Origin: SZUA-36 sp963774415
GTDB taxonomy: Bacteria; Pseudomonadota; Gammaproteobacteria; Xanthomonadales; SZUA-36
DNA length: 64,000 nt
Assembly: GCA_963774415.1 (NCBI GenBank)
Contig: CAVZEU010000003.1
Location: 744,001-808,000, forward strand
Direction of reading: 5' to 3'
Numbering within the stretch: the first letter of the stretch is position 1; each line of letters begins with the position of its first letter. Below the pieces are notes generated by a model, which was not told the DNA's origin, made no database searches, and was given only the letters and a program-made list of their open reading frames with translations. A program made the translations under genes and the position numbers. Shown here in pieces: positions 42,227-52,613 of this stretch.

Positions 42227-43903
42227 TCACTCGAGGCCCAGTACTTTCTTGCCCTGTTGATAGACGATGTCGACGGGTATATTGATGCCGTCCAGGTGTT
42301 TCAGGTCGGCCTTGAGCTGCTCATCCGCCTGGCCCCATTTGGCCACGAATTTATCCACGGCGTCATAGTCGCCATTGCCCTGCAGCACCAGCAGGTCGTG
42401 GCTCAATCCGTCGATGGCCTTGTTGAAAGCCGGTACGTTGATCCGGTAGGTGCCGCTGTCGGCATCGCGTGAAAACGCGCCGGCGTCCTTGAAGTAATTG
42501 AACCGGATCATGTTGGCGCGGCCATGCGCATCGCTGGCGCCGAATCGCACCGAGCGGAATATGCCGGCGAGAAAGGTGACGTAGTTGTCCAGCAGTTCAC
42601 CCTGTTTGATTTCATCCATTTTGCGCAGGCGCTGGACCATGTAGAGGCCGAGGATGTCGGCCTTGCCTTCTTCCAGCGCCGAGTAATGTTCTTTCAGCGC
42701 CTGGCGTACGGTGCCACTGCCGTTGAGGGTGTTGGCGATACCGAGCCCGTGTGCGACTTCGTGGAACATCGTGTTTTGGAAAAACGCGTCGAAGGTGACG
42801 TACTTGCGCTGGTCCGCGACGATCAGCGCATTCGTGATCGGCAGCATGATCTTGTTGAACTTGGCGAGCATGACGTTCTTCAGTTGCAGGCGCCGCGTTC
42901 CCTTGGCCAACTGCACCTTCTCGTCGTTGGGCAGGTTGATGGCGATCGTCTTGGCGCCGTAGTTGCAGTCACCGGCGCAATACAACAGGTCGTAGGCGTT
43001 CAGGTCGGCATTCGAGCCGGGCATCTCCGCCTTGTACTCGGGCGGGACCGGCAAGCCGCGCTGCAGGTCCGGCATGAATTTGGCGAAGCGGGCCAGTTTT
43101 TCACTCCACGCCTGGTCCTTGAGCAGGACGAAGGCTTCAAATGCGGTGCGGTAGCCAAAAAGCTGGTCCTGGTAGGATTCGATCGGACCGATGACGAGCT
43201 CGATCGGATTCTGCTTCATATCCATCCACGCCATGTCCGAGAGCCGGTATTGGTTGCTTTGCAGCGCCGCGGCGCGCAGTTTCAGATAATCGCCAAATTC
43301 CGCGTCTTCGGCCAGTGAGCCGGCCTGTATGAGGAGACGGGCCATGTCATTGATCTCATCGCCGTAAGCGACGCTGTAAGGAACCAGGATCAGTCCCCCG
43401 GGTCCGCGCCGGACGATTGAATACTGACCGTCCTTACCCGGCATGTTCCAGGCTTCGAATTCCGCCTTGGTCATGTCCTGCGGGTAAAAACGCGCACCGG
43501 GCGGGCGCGGGCCGTAACCCTTGATGAAGGGACGGTCTGCGGCGAGATGGTCCCATGGGCCGTAGTTGATGTGGGCGAACTTTTTGATCTCCGGGTCCTT
43601 GATGCCGTTGAGCAGCGCGTCCCTGTCACCCCATACCTGCCGCCAGAAGATATCGTCACTGATCCTGGCCGCGTCGATCAGCAGCCCGAGCATCCGCTTC
43701 TGTGCCTCGCTGAGGCGACTGAGGTCGGCGCTCAGACGCACCGGCGCATAGATCCCGAACTGGGAAGGCGGTTCCACCTCTGCCGCTGGCGCCGCGGCGG
43801 GTTTCTCCGGCTGAGTCTTGGCGGTCTTGGTCCCGTCGTCCTTGTCGCAGGCGCAGAGCAGTGTCGTCAACAACACCAACGTCATCGATAACTTCAGTTT
43901 CAT
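42227..43903 (-). CDS. M49 (dipeptidyl-peptidase III)-like zinc peptidase lipoprotein
   Basis: 558 aa. Signal peptide with a lipobox, LLCAC at residues ~15-19, followed by a Pro/Ala linker; likely lipid-anchored in the periplasm. Zinc motif H381-EVA-H385 and, 26 residues later, E411-EGKAD, correspond to the metal ligands of DPP III; the pentapeptide HExxH replaces the usual hexapeptide HELLGH. The large N-terminal part (GPWDHLAADRPFIKGYGPRP; PGARFYPQDMTKAEFEAWN) matches uncharacterised family members. It lies 17 bp upstream of proB, possibly in the same transcript; peptidase activity is inferred. Confidence 0.8.
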   Translation of the reverse strand: MKLKLSMTLVLLTTLLCACDKDDGTKTAKTQPEKPAAAPAAEVEPPSQFGIYAPVRLSADLSRLSEAQKRMLGLLIDAARISDDIFWRQVWGDRDALLNGIKDPEIKKFAHINYGPWDHLAADRPFIKGYGPRPPGARFYPQDMTKAEFEAWNMPGKDGQYSIVRRGPGGLILVPYSVAYGDEINDMARLLIQAGSLAEDAEFGDYLKLRAAALQSNQYRLSDMAWMDMKQNPIELVIGPIESYQDQLFGYRTAFEAFVLLKDQAWSEKLARFAKFMPDLQRGLPVPPEYKAEMPGSNADLNAYDLLYCAGDCNYGAKTIAINLPNDEKVQLAKGTRRLQLKNVMLAKFNKIMLPITNALIVADQRKYVTFDAFFQNTMFHEVAHGLGIANTLNGSGTVRQALKEHYSALEEGKADILGLYMVQRLRKMDEIKQGELLDNYVTFLAGIFRSVRFGASDAHGRANMIRFNYFKDAGAFSRDADSGTYRINVPAFNKAIDGLSHDLLVLQGNGDYDAVDKFVAKWGQADEQLKADLKHLDGINIPVDIVYQQGKKVLGLE

Positions 43904-44116
43904 AGTGGTATCTTTGTGTTTGAAATCCGGGCAATCACTATAACAAACACGGCGCCGCCAGCGTAAGCTGTAAATAGCAGGACGGTGTCCCCATGTATCC
44001 GCTGTCGGCCCAGCCTCGCGGGCGCTGCTGTTGGCGATTGCCGTCTGCGGCTATAATTGCCAGCCCCGCCGGGCAAACGGGACACGCGCACCTGTAACAC
44101 AACGGAGAGTTGCGAC

Positions 44117-44458
44117 ATGCCGATCTATGAATATCGTTGCCAGTCCTGTGGCCAAGAACTGGAAAAGCTGCAGCGAATCAGCGAGCCCAAGCTGGTCGAT
44201 TGCCCGGCCTGCGGCGAGCCGGCGTTGAAACGCCTGGTGTCTGCCGCCGCGTTCAGGCTGAAGGGCAGCGGCTGGTACGAAACGGACTTCAAGCAGGCCG
44301 GTAAGCGCAACCTCGCGGAAGGCGCCGACAAGGACAATGGCAAGAAAAAAGAGGGTGACGAGGGCGGCAAGAAAAAGGCCGAGCCGGCCCCGGCTGGCGA
44401 TGGCGCCAAGGACAGCGCTAAAGCCCCGGCGAGCGAGGGCAAATCGGGAGCGGCCTGA
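44117..44458 (+). CDS. FmdB family zinc-ribbon protein
   Basis: 113 aa. An N-terminal zinc ribbon with two C-x2-C pairs (MPIYEYRCQSCGQELEKLQR; DCPACGEPALKRLVS) is followed by a Lys/Glu/Ala-rich disordered tail. It is the usual neighbour upstream of aspS in gammaproteobacteria; function unknown, though the domain is proposed to regulate gene expression. The DUF502 gene often found between fmdB and aspS is absent. Confidence 0.9.
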   Translation: MPIYEYRCQSCGQELEKLQRISEPKLVDCPACGEPALKRLVSAAAFRLKGSGWYETDFKQAGKRNLAEGADKDNGKKKEGDEGGKKKAEPAPAGDGAKDSAKAPASEGKSGAA

Positions 44459-44550
44459 AAGGCCCGGCCCGGGATCAATCGAGCAGGGCCGTCAAGCTGC
44501 CCGCGGGCACGGCCCCAAACCAAACACAGGCAAATCAGGAAACAGAAGTC

Positions 44551-46317
44551 ATGCGTAGCCACTTATGCGGTGAGGTCAACGAAAAACTGGACGGTAAGCG
44601 CGTCACGTTGTGCGGCTGGGTTGACCGCCGGCGGGACCTGGGCGGCCTGATTTTTATTGGCCTGAGGGACCACGCCGGCATCGTGCAGGTCGTGGTCGAA
44701 CCGGACAGCAGCGCTTTCAAGGCCGCCGAGGAGCTGCGCAATGAGTATTGCGTGCGCGTCACGGCCACCGTGCGCATGCGCCCCGAGAGCCAGTGGAACG
44801 AGGCCATGGCAAGCGGCAAGATCGAGTGCGTGGCCGAGTCGATCGAGCTCTTGAACGCATCGGCGCCGATACCGCTGCTGATGACGGACGAGGACGGCGA
44901 GGAGGTGCGTCTGCGCTATCGCTACCTGGACCTGCGCCGGCCGCGGATGCAGCGCAACATGCGCATCCGGGCCAAACTCAACCAATCGATCCGGCGCTTT
45001 CTCGACGGCGAGGGTTTCGTGGAATTCGAAACCCCGATACTGACCCGGGCCACGCCCGAAGGCGCTCGCGATTACCTGGTTCCGAGCCGCGAGCACGCCG
45101 GGCATTTTTTTGCCCTGCCGCAGTCGCCGCAGCTGTTCAAGCAACTGCTGATGATGGCCGGGATGGACCGTTATTACCAGATCGCCCGTTGCTTTCGCGA
45201 CGAGGACCTGCGCGCCGACCGCCAGCCTGAATTCACCCAGCTCGACATGGAGATGTCATTTGTCGACGAAGCGGGTGTGCAGGCGGTTGCCGAGGCCCTG
45301 GTCAGGCAGGTCTTCACGGATGTGCTGGGGGTCGAACTGGTCAATCCGTTCCCACGCATGAGCTGGCACGAGGCGTTCGAGAATTATGGCTCCGACAAGC
45401 CCGATCTGCGTTACCCGATGCGTCTCGAGAGCATCGATGAGCACGTGCAGCAACTCGACTTTCGGGTCTTTTCCGAGCCGGCGAACGCAGACGGCCAGCG
45501 GGTCGCGGCCCTGCGGGTGCCGGGCGGTGCGGTGCTGTCGCGCAAGCAGCTCGACGAGTACGCGAAATATGTCGGCCGCTACGGCGCCCGCGGCCTGGCC
45601 TGGATCAAGGTCAATGACCCCGGGGCTGGGGTCGGCGGCCTGGCCTCGCCGGTCGCCAAGTTCCTCGACGATGACAGCTGGCAGGGCATCCGCGAGCAAA
45701 CCGGCGCCGCCGCCGGTGACCTGATTTTCGTCGGTGCCGGCGAGTGGCTCACCGCCAGCACTTTCATGGGTCAATTGCTGGTGCGCGTCGGCCGCGACCT
45801 GGCGCTGGCGCAGGGAGACTGGGCGCCGTTGTGGGTGACGGATTTCCCGATGTTCGAATGGGACGACGACAGCGGCCGTTACATGGCCATGCATCATCCG
45901 TTCACGGCGCCCCAGGCGGCCACGCCCGAGGCGCTCAAGGCCGATCCGGCCCAGGCGTTGTCGCGCGGTTACGACGTCGTGCTCAACGGCGCCGAAATCG
46001 GTGGCGGCTCGATCCGTATCCACCGGCCGGATATGCAACAGGCCGCCTTCGACCTGCTCGGCATCGGCGAGGATGAGGCGAAACTGAAATTCGGGTTTCT
46101 GCTCGAAGCGCTGAAATACGGCTGCCCGCCGCACGGCGGCATCGCCTTCGGCCTGGACCGCGTGGCCGCGCTGATGGCAGGCACGGAATCCATCCGCGAC
46201 GTCATCGCCTTTCCGAAAACCACGACTGCGCAGTGCCCGTTGACCGACGCTCCGTCGACGATCTCCGCGCAACAACTGGACGACCTGCACATTGCGGTGA
46301 AGACCGGGACCTCTTGA
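44551..46317 (+). CDS. aspS: Aspartyl-tRNA synthetase
   Basis: 588 aa class IIb synthetase of bacterial type. N-terminal OB-fold anticodon domain (LCGWVDRRRDLGGLIFIGLR), class II motif 1-2 region (FLDGEGFVEFETPILTRATP; YQIARCFRDEDLRADRQPEF), the bacterial GAD insertion (~290-400) and motif 3 (GIAFGLDRVAALMAG). It charges tRNA-Asp; whether it also charges tRNA-Asn cannot be judged from the window. Confidence 0.97.
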   Translation: MRSHLCGEVNEKLDGKRVTLCGWVDRRRDLGGLIFIGLRDHAGIVQVVVEPDSSAFKAAEELRNEYCVRVTATVRMRPESQWNEAMASGKIECVAESIELLNASAPIPLLMTDEDGEEVRLRYRYLDLRRPRMQRNMRIRAKLNQSIRRFLDGEGFVEFETPILTRATPEGARDYLVPSREHAGHFFALPQSPQLFKQLLMMAGMDRYYQIARCFRDEDLRADRQPEFTQLDMEMSFVDEAGVQAVAEALVRQVFTDVLGVELVNPFPRMSWHEAFENYGSDKPDLRYPMRLESIDEHVQQLDFRVFSEPANADGQRVAALRVPGGAVLSRKQLDEYAKYVGRYGARGLAWIKVNDPGAGVGGLASPVAKFLDDDSWQGIREQTGAAAGDLIFVGAGEWLTASTFMGQLLVRVGRDLALAQGDWAPLWVTDFPMFEWDDDSGRYMAMHHPFTAPQAATPEALKADPAQALSRGYDVVLNGAEIGGGSIRIHRPDMQQAAFDLLGIGEDEAKLKFGFLLEALKYGCPPHGGIAFGLDRVAALMAGTESIRDVIAFPKTTTAQCPLTDAPSTISAQQLDDLHIAVKTGTS

Positions 46318-46388
46318 CGCCATGGAGCGCCACCGCCGGGCGTTTGCATCGTGTTGACCGGCCCTGAAGAAACCTGAGCCGGCCGCGC

Positions 46389-47294
46389 ATGCCAACCGGC
46401 CAGCCGCAGCCCCTCGATCGCCGTGGCGTCACCGCCGCGATGTTCGCCTTCGGCTTCTGGGGCCTGGTGCCGATCTATTACAAGGAATTGCAGAGCGTCG
46501 ATGCGTGGCAGGTGCTCGCCCACCGCATCGTCTGGGCGATCCCGGTCCTTTTGACCGTGTTGGCGGTTCGCGACGGCCGGCGCATCCTGACCCGGCTGAA
46601 GATTTCCGCGGCGGCCCTTGGCTGGCTGACGCTGACCGGCCTGATGATCGCGATCAACTGGGGCGTGTACGTCTGGGCGATCGTGCACGACCACGTGCTC
46701 GATACCAGCCTTGGCTATTTCATGACCCCGTTGATCAACGTCATCCTGGGTTTTGCGTTCCTGCAGGAGCGCCTCACGCGCTACCAGACGCTGGCGGTGA
46801 TCTCGGCCGCGGCCGGCACGCTCTACTTCGCCTGGTACCTCGGCGGCGCGCCGTGGATCTCGGTGGCGCTGGCGTTGTCTTTCGGCTTTTACGGGCTGAT
46901 GCGCAAACGCCTGGACGTCGGCCCGCTCACGGGGCTTTTGTGGGAGACGTTGTTGATGGGCGTGCCGGCCGCGCTCTACCTGCTGTGGTTGTCCGCTCAC
47001 GGGCAGTTGCTGCTGTTGCCGCTCACCGACCACGTCAACCTGTTGCTGGTCGCGTCCGGCCTGCCGACGATTCTGCCGTTGATCTGGTTCAACATGGCGG
47101 CCCGGCGCCTGCCGCTCAGTATCCTCGGGTTTTTCCAGTATTTTTCACCGAGCATCAGCTTCATGCTGGCCGTCTTCCTGTATGGCGAAGCCTTCACCTT
47201 CGGGCACGCCGTCGCCTTCGCCGGTATCTGGCTGGGGCTGGTGCTGGTCTCGATCGAGCCGTTTCAACGCGCCAGGAAGCGGCTGCGGGGTTAG
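46389..47294 (+). CDS. rarD: EamA family transporter RarD
   Basis: 301 aa, ~10 TM helices. RarD signature segments FAFGFWGLVPIYYKELQSVD, HRIVWAIPVLLTVLAV, MIAINWGVYVWAI and SLGYFMTPLINVILGFAFLQ are intact. It belongs to the drug/metabolite exporter superfamily; the transported compound is not known. It lies 70 bp after aspS. Confidence 0.93.
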   Translation: MPTGQPQPLDRRGVTAAMFAFGFWGLVPIYYKELQSVDAWQVLAHRIVWAIPVLLTVLAVRDGRRILTRLKISAAALGWLTLTGLMIAINWGVYVWAIVHDHVLDTSLGYFMTPLINVILGFAFLQERLTRYQTLAVISAAAGTLYFAWYLGGAPWISVALALSFGFYGLMRKRLDVGPLTGLLWETLLMGVPAALYLLWLSAHGQLLLLPLTDHVNLLLVASGLPTILPLIWFNMAARRLPLSILGFFQYFSPSISFMLAVFLYGEAFTFGHAVAFAGIWLGLVLVSIEPFQRARKRLRG

Positions 47295-47302
47295 CGTGCA
47301 TC

Positions 47303-47923
47303 ATGCGGGCTGAAATCGTTCTCGTGCACGGTCTGTGGAACCGTGGCTGGAACCTGGCCCTGATGGCTGCGCGTTTGCGCGCCCGCGGGCACCGCGTGCG
47401 CGTTTTCAGCTACCCGACCCGGCAGCGTGATCTGGACGGCCACGCGGATGCCTTGCATGAATTCATCACCCGGCAGCCAGTGAGCGAACTGCACCTCGCC
47501 GGGCACAGCATGGGCGGGCTGGTGATTCTGAACCTGTTGGGCCGCCACGAAAGCCTGCCGCCGGGGCGCGTGGTGCTGATGGGGACCCCGGTGCGGGGCA
47601 GCGGCGTGGTCCGGCGCCTGGTAAAGGGGCCGGGCAGGGCGCTGTTGTTCGGCAGGGCCGCCGATGGGTTGCTCGCGGGCTGCCGGCAAGCACCGCGGCG
47701 GCGCGAGACGGGCATGATCCGCGGCACGCGCTCGCTCGGCCTGGGATGCATCACCGGTCGATTCGACGAGCCGAACGACGGCAGCGTCGCGGTCAGCGAG
47801 ACGGAACTGGACGGGCTCAGCGATCGCATCGATTTGCACGTGACCCACACCCAGATGCTGGTCTCGCGCGCGGTCGTCGACCAACTGGAACATTTCGTAC
47901 TTAACGGAAGCTTTAAACACTAG
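47303..47923 (+). CDS. Alpha/beta hydrolase (lipase/acetyltransferase-like)
   Basis: 206 aa. Oxyanion/HG start VLVHGLWNRGWNL, nucleophile elbow GHSMGG (Ser at ~residue 69) and C-terminal acidic residue and His (DGSVAVSETE, VTHTQMLVS) form a plausible Ser-Asp-His triad. Resembles small lipase-class proteins of unknown substrate. Its ATG lies 9 bp after rarD, so they are likely co-transcribed. Confidence 0.85.
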   Translation: MRAEIVLVHGLWNRGWNLALMAARLRARGHRVRVFSYPTRQRDLDGHADALHEFITRQPVSELHLAGHSMGGLVILNLLGRHESLPPGRVVLMGTPVRGSGVVRRLVKGPGRALLFGRAADGLLAGCRQAPRRRETGMIRGTRSLGLGCITGRFDEPNDGSVAVSETELDGLSDRIDLHVTHTQMLVSRAVVDQLEHFVLNGSFKH

Positions 47924-48087
47924 AGAGGGGATGGCGGCCGCCATCCTTGCGCCAGGGCGGAACTCATTACGCGGGCGTAAGTTGGCCGCGACCGTGCGCC
48001 GCGCTGCCCGCTTTCCGCCACCGGAGCGGCAGGGTTTCGTGATAAAATCGCCGCAGTCTATCCAATCCAATCCAGGGTACCCGTTAC

Positions 48088-48825
48088 ATGGCAGGTCATT
48101 CCAAGTGGGCAAATATCCAGCACCGTAAAAAGGCGGTAGACGCCAAGCGGGGCAAGGTTTTTACGCGGATCAACCGGGAAATATCGGTGGCGGCGCGCGA
48201 GGGCGGGGGTGACCCGGATACGAACCCGCGGCTGCGCCTGGCGATTGAAAAAGCCAATGCGGTCAACATGCCCAAGGACAACATCGAGCGCGCCATCAAG
48301 AAGGCCACCGGCGACCTCGAAGGCGTGACCTACGAAGAACTGACCTACGAGGGCTACGCGCCCGGCGGCGTGGCGATACTGGTCGAGTGCCTGACCGACA
48401 ACCGCAACCGCACCGTCGCCGAGGTGCGGCACGCCTTCTCCAAGCACGGCGGTAACCTGGGCACCGACGGCTCGGTCGCCTATCTCTTTGCCAAGCTGGG
48501 TGTGCTCAATTTCGCGCCCGGAACCTCGGAGGAAAAAGTCATGGAAGTGGCGCTCGAAGCCGGCGCCGAAGACGTGGTCGCGGCGGACGACGGCTCCATC
48601 GAGGTCATCACCACGCCCGAAGTGTACTCCGACGTGCTCGCGGCCATGCGAGCGGCCGGTCTCAAGCCCGAGAATTCCGAGGTCACCATGCGTGCCAGCG
48701 TCGAGGTCGACCTGGATGCGGACAGTGGCCGCAAGATGTTGAGCTTCCTGGATGCGCTGGAAGATCTGGACGACACCCAAAACGTGTATTCGAACGCCGC
48801 CATACCGGACGAGGCTTACGACTAG
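48088..48825 (+). CDS. yebC: YebC/PmpR family DNA-binding regulatory protein
   Basis: 245 aa. MAGHSKWANIQHRKKAVDAK is the family's N-terminus; three domains with GGDPDTNPRLRLAIEKANAV and GGVAILVECLTDNRNRTVAE are all intact. YebC/TACO1-type proteins affect transcription in some species and translation of proline-rich stretches in others. It precedes ruvCAB as in most gammaproteobacteria; ruvC starts 2 bp after. Confidence 0.95.
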   Translation: MAGHSKWANIQHRKKAVDAKRGKVFTRINREISVAAREGGGDPDTNPRLRLAIEKANAVNMPKDNIERAIKKATGDLEGVTYEELTYEGYAPGGVAILVECLTDNRNRTVAEVRHAFSKHGGNLGTDGSVAYLFAKLGVLNFAPGTSEEKVMEVALEAGAEDVVAADDGSIEVITTPEVYSDVLAAMRAAGLKPENSEVTMRASVEVDLDADSGRKMLSFLDALEDLDDTQNVYSNAAIPDEAYD

Positions 48826-48826
48826 T

Positions 48827-49324
48827 ATGAGAATTATCGGGGTTGATCCAGGATCGCGCATGACCGGCGTCGGCATCATCGAAGTCGATGGCGATCGCGC
48901 CAGCCCGTTGTATTTCGACGTCATCAAGGCCGGCTCCGGCGAGTTCTGCGAACGCCTGGGCGTCATTTTCCATCAACTCAGCGACCTGATCCGGCAGTAC
49001 CGGCCGGACCAGGCCGCGATCGAAACCGTCTTCGTCGCCCACAATGCCGCTTCGGCGATAAAACTCGGACAGGCACGGGGCGCGGCCGTCTGCGCCGCGA
49101 TCGCCTGTGACGTGGCGGTTGCGGAATACAGCCCGCGGTCGGTCAAGCAGGCCATCGTCGGCCGCGGCGGCGCCGACAAGGGCCAGGTGCAGCACATGGT
49201 CGGGGTTTTGCTGGGTATCCAGGGACCGATCCAGAACGATGCGGCCGATGCGCTGGCGGTCGCGCTGTGCCACCAGCACACGCAGCAGACGCTGGCGCGC
49301 ATGCAAGGGACCAGGGCGTGTTAA
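48827..49324 (+). CDS. ruvC: Holliday junction resolvase RuvC
   Basis: 165 aa endonuclease that resolves Holliday junctions with RuvAB. Catalytic acidic residues: D7 in IGVDPGS, Glu in AAIETVFVAHNAASAIKLGQ, and the C-terminal Asp pair of NDAADALAVALC. Works with the two genes that follow. Confidence 0.96.
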   Translation: MRIIGVDPGSRMTGVGIIEVDGDRASPLYFDVIKAGSGEFCERLGVIFHQLSDLIRQYRPDQAAIETVFVAHNAASAIKLGQARGAAVCAAIACDVAVAEYSPRSVKQAIVGRGGADKGQVQHMVGVLLGIQGPIQNDAADALAVALCHQHTQQTLARMQGTRAC

Positions 49325-49345
49325 CGGGTCCCGCGGGATAAGCCC

Positions 49346-49948
49346 ATGATCGCGAGGCTCGCCGGCACATTACTGGACAAGTCACCGCCGTACCTCGTCA
49401 TCGACGTCGCCGGGGTCGGTTATGAAGTCGAGGCGCCGCTGGGCGTGTTCAGCGCTTTGCCCGCCAATGGTGAGGCGGTTACCTTGTTGATTCACCATCA
49501 TTTTTCCCAGGACAACCAGACGCTCTACGGCTTCGCCACGCGCGGGCAGCGCGAGCTTTTCCGGCAACTGCTTAAAATCAGCGGCATCGGCGCCAAGCTG
49601 GCGCTGACGATCCTCTCGGGCGCCAGCGGCGACGAGTTGGCCCACTACGTTACGAGCGGCGATGTCGCCGCGCTGACGCGGATGCCGGGTATCGGCCGCA
49701 AAACCGCCGAGCGCATCATCATGGAACTGCGTGATAAGCTCGACGGCGTCGGCGCCGGGCCGGCGAGCGCGGCCGCGGGTGCGCCCGGGGGCGCCGACGC
49801 AACGGCGGAGGCGCGTCACGCATTGGCGGCGCTGGGCTATAAACCGGCCGAAATCAGTCGTATGATCAACGCGGTGGCCGAGGCCGACATGGATGCCGAA
49901 ACCATCATCCGCAAGGCGCTGAGCAGCCAGGTGAAGCCGCATGACTGA
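49346..49948 (+). CDS. ruvA: Holliday junction branch migration protein RuvA
   Basis: 200 aa. N-terminal OB domain (MIARLAGTLLDKSPPYLVID), helix-hairpin-helix motifs LLKISGIGAKLALTILSG and LTRMPGIGRKTAERIIMELR, an Ala/Gly/Pro linker, and the C-terminal domain that contacts RuvB (ALAALGYKPAEISRMINAV). Forms the tetramer that holds the four-way junction. Confidence 0.96.
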   Translation: MIARLAGTLLDKSPPYLVIDVAGVGYEVEAPLGVFSALPANGEAVTLLIHHHFSQDNQTLYGFATRGQRELFRQLLKISGIGAKLALTILSGASGDELAHYVTSGDVAALTRMPGIGRKTAERIIMELRDKLDGVGAGPASAAAGAPGGADATAEARHALAALGYKPAEISRMINAVAEADMDAETIIRKALSSQVKPHD

Positions 49949-49978
49949 CAGACAATTACCCGATGAGGGGCTGCGAAC

Positions 49979-51013
<1,035 letters not shown>

Positions 51014-51054
51014 ACCCTTTTTTACATTAAAAACGTATTAATTTAGAACGAACT

Positions 51055-51462
51055 ATGCAGACTTTTGTCTGGAATGTGAGAGTGTATTGGGAAGATACGG
51101 ACGCCGGCGGCGTGGTCTACCATGCGCGCTACCTGCATTTCTTCGAGCGCGCGCGCACCGAATGGCTGCGAAGCCTCGGCGTGCACCAGCAACAAATGGC
51201 GGAAAAGGACAACCGGATTTTTACGATCACTCACATGAACATCGATTTCGTACGCGCCGCCCGGCTCGACGATGAGCTGGCGGTAACCGTGCATTCCGCG
51301 CACGCCAGCGGCGCCAAAATGACGTTCGGGCAGGACATGAACCGCGTCAGTGACGGGCACACCATTGCCCGAACCCATGTGACTGCTGCCTGTCTCAGGG
51401 CGGACCAGTTCAAGCCAACCCGCATTCCCGGATGGGTCCGGGCGGAGATTAACGATGCATAA
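51055..51462 (+). CDS. ybgC: Tol-Pal system-associated acyl-CoA thioesterase
   Basis: 135 aa hot-dog fold 4-hydroxybenzoyl-CoA thioesterase family. The catalytic Asp is in VYWEDTDAGGVVYHARYLHF, followed by FERARTEWLRSLG. First gene of the tol-pal operon; overlaps tolQ by 8 bp. Substrate in vivo is uncertain; E. coli YbgC acts on short acyl-CoA and interacts with acyl carrier protein. Confidence 0.94.
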   Translation: MQTFVWNVRVYWEDTDAGGVVYHARYLHFFERARTEWLRSLGVHQQQMAEKDNRIFTITHMNIDFVRAARLDDELAVTVHSAHASGAKMTFGQDMNRVSDGHTIARTHVTAACLRADQFKPTRIPGWVRAEINDA

Positions 51463-52138
51463 CGATTTACTGGTCTGGGAATTGATCCTGCAAGCAAGCT
51501 GGATGGTGAAGATGGTGCTGCTGGTACTACTGGTGGCGTCGATCTCGTCCTGGATGATCATTTTTCGCAAACGCCAGATGCTGGCGGCCGCGGAGAAGAG
51601 CGCGCAGACGTTCGAAGAACAGTTCTGGTCCGGTACCGACATGACGCGGCTTTACGAGGCCTCCGCCCGCAACAAGAGCACCGAGGGTCTGCGGCAGATA
51701 TTCGAAGCCGGCTTCAAGGAGTTCTCGCGCATGCGCGAGCAGGGCCGCATGACCCCTGGCGTGCTGGTGGAAGCGGCCGAGCGCGGCATGCGCATCGCGC
51801 TGGCGCGGGAGACCGGCCGGCTCGAGCAGCACCTGAGTTTCCTGGCGACGGTCGGCTCGACCAGCCCCTACATCGGCCTGTTCGGCACCGTCTGGGGCAT
51901 CATGACTTCATTTCACCAGCTGGCCAACGTCAACCAGGCCACCATCGCCATGGTGGCGCCTGGCATTTCCGAGGCCCTGGTCGCCACCGCCATGGGCCTG
52001 TTTGCCGCTATCCCCGCGGTGATCGCCTACAACCGTTACTCCAACCGGGTCGAGCGCCTCGAAGTCCGCTACGACAATTTCAAGGAGGAGTTCTCCACCA
52101 TCCTGCAGCGCCAGGCGCACGCGCTGGCCGACGCCTGA
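51455..52138 (+). CDS. tolQ: Tol-Pal system proton channel subunit TolQ
   Basis: 227 aa with three TM helices: ~17-37 (MVKMVLLVLLVASISSWMII), and the pair around LATVGSTSPYIGLFGTVWGI and GLFAAIPAVIAYNRYSN. Homologous to ExbB/MotA. Forms the proton-driven motor with TolR that energises TolA during cell division. Confidence 0.95.
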   Translation: MHNDLLVWELILQASWMVKMVLLVLLVASISSWMIIFRKRQMLAAAEKSAQTFEEQFWSGTDMTRLYEASARNKSTEGLRQIFEAGFKEFSRMREQGRMTPGVLVEAAERGMRIALARETGRLEQHLSFLATVGSTSPYIGLFGTVWGIMTSFHQLANVNQATIAMVAPGISEALVATAMGLFAAIPAVIAYNRYSNRVERLEVRYDNFKEEFSTILQRQAHALADA

Positions 52139-52148
52139 GGAGCGCGCC

Positions 52149-52613
52149 TTGAACGGTACACAGCGCAACAAACGCAAGCCGATGGCGGAGATCAACGTGG
52201 TGCCGTACATCGACGTCATGCTGGTGCTCCTGGTTATCTTCATGATCACCGCGCCGCTTTTGAACCTCGGCGTCGAGGTCGATTTGCCCAAGGCGGACGC
52301 CGAGCCGCTGGAAAGCCGCCAGAACGAGGAGCCGATGGTGGTAACGGTGCTGAAGAACGGTGATTTGTACCTGAACGCGGGCGGCGAGAAAAGCGCCGCC
52401 ACCTCGGGTCTGATCGACCCGCAGACCCTGGTGAAGACGGTTGCGGCGATCGTGCGGCGTAATCCGGATGTGCAGGTGCTGGTGGGCGGTGACCGGGCCG
52501 TGGGTTACGGCCACATCTATGCGGCCATGGTGTTGCTGCAAAAAGCCGGTGTCAAGAAGGTCGGTCTGATGAGCGACCCGCTGGACAAGATCGAAGGCGT
52601 GGATGGGGGTTGA
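52149..52613 (+). CDS. tolR: Tol-Pal system protein TolR
   Basis: 154 aa. It starts at TTG (GAGGAG upstream), which keeps the basic N-terminus before KPMAEINVVPYIDVMLVLLV; an ATG at 52182 would remove it. Single TM helix with the essential Asp (YIDVMLVLLVIFMIT) that carries protons. Periplasmic domain ends GVKKVGLMSDPL. Overlaps tolA by 11 bp. Confidence 0.94.
   Translation: MNGTQRNKRKPMAEINVVPYIDVMLVLLVIFMITAPLLNLGVEVDLPKADAEPLESRQNEEPMVVTVLKNGDLYLNAGGEKSAATSGLIDPQTLVKTVAAIVRRNPDVQVLVGGDRAVGYGHIYAAMVLLQKAGVKKVGLMSDPLDKIEGVDGG

Noticed and set aside
46505..47923. Long plus-strand frame overlapping rarD
   Set aside because: Only its 3 prime part (from 47303) is a real gene, the alpha/beta hydrolase; the rest is a shadow of rarD in another frame.
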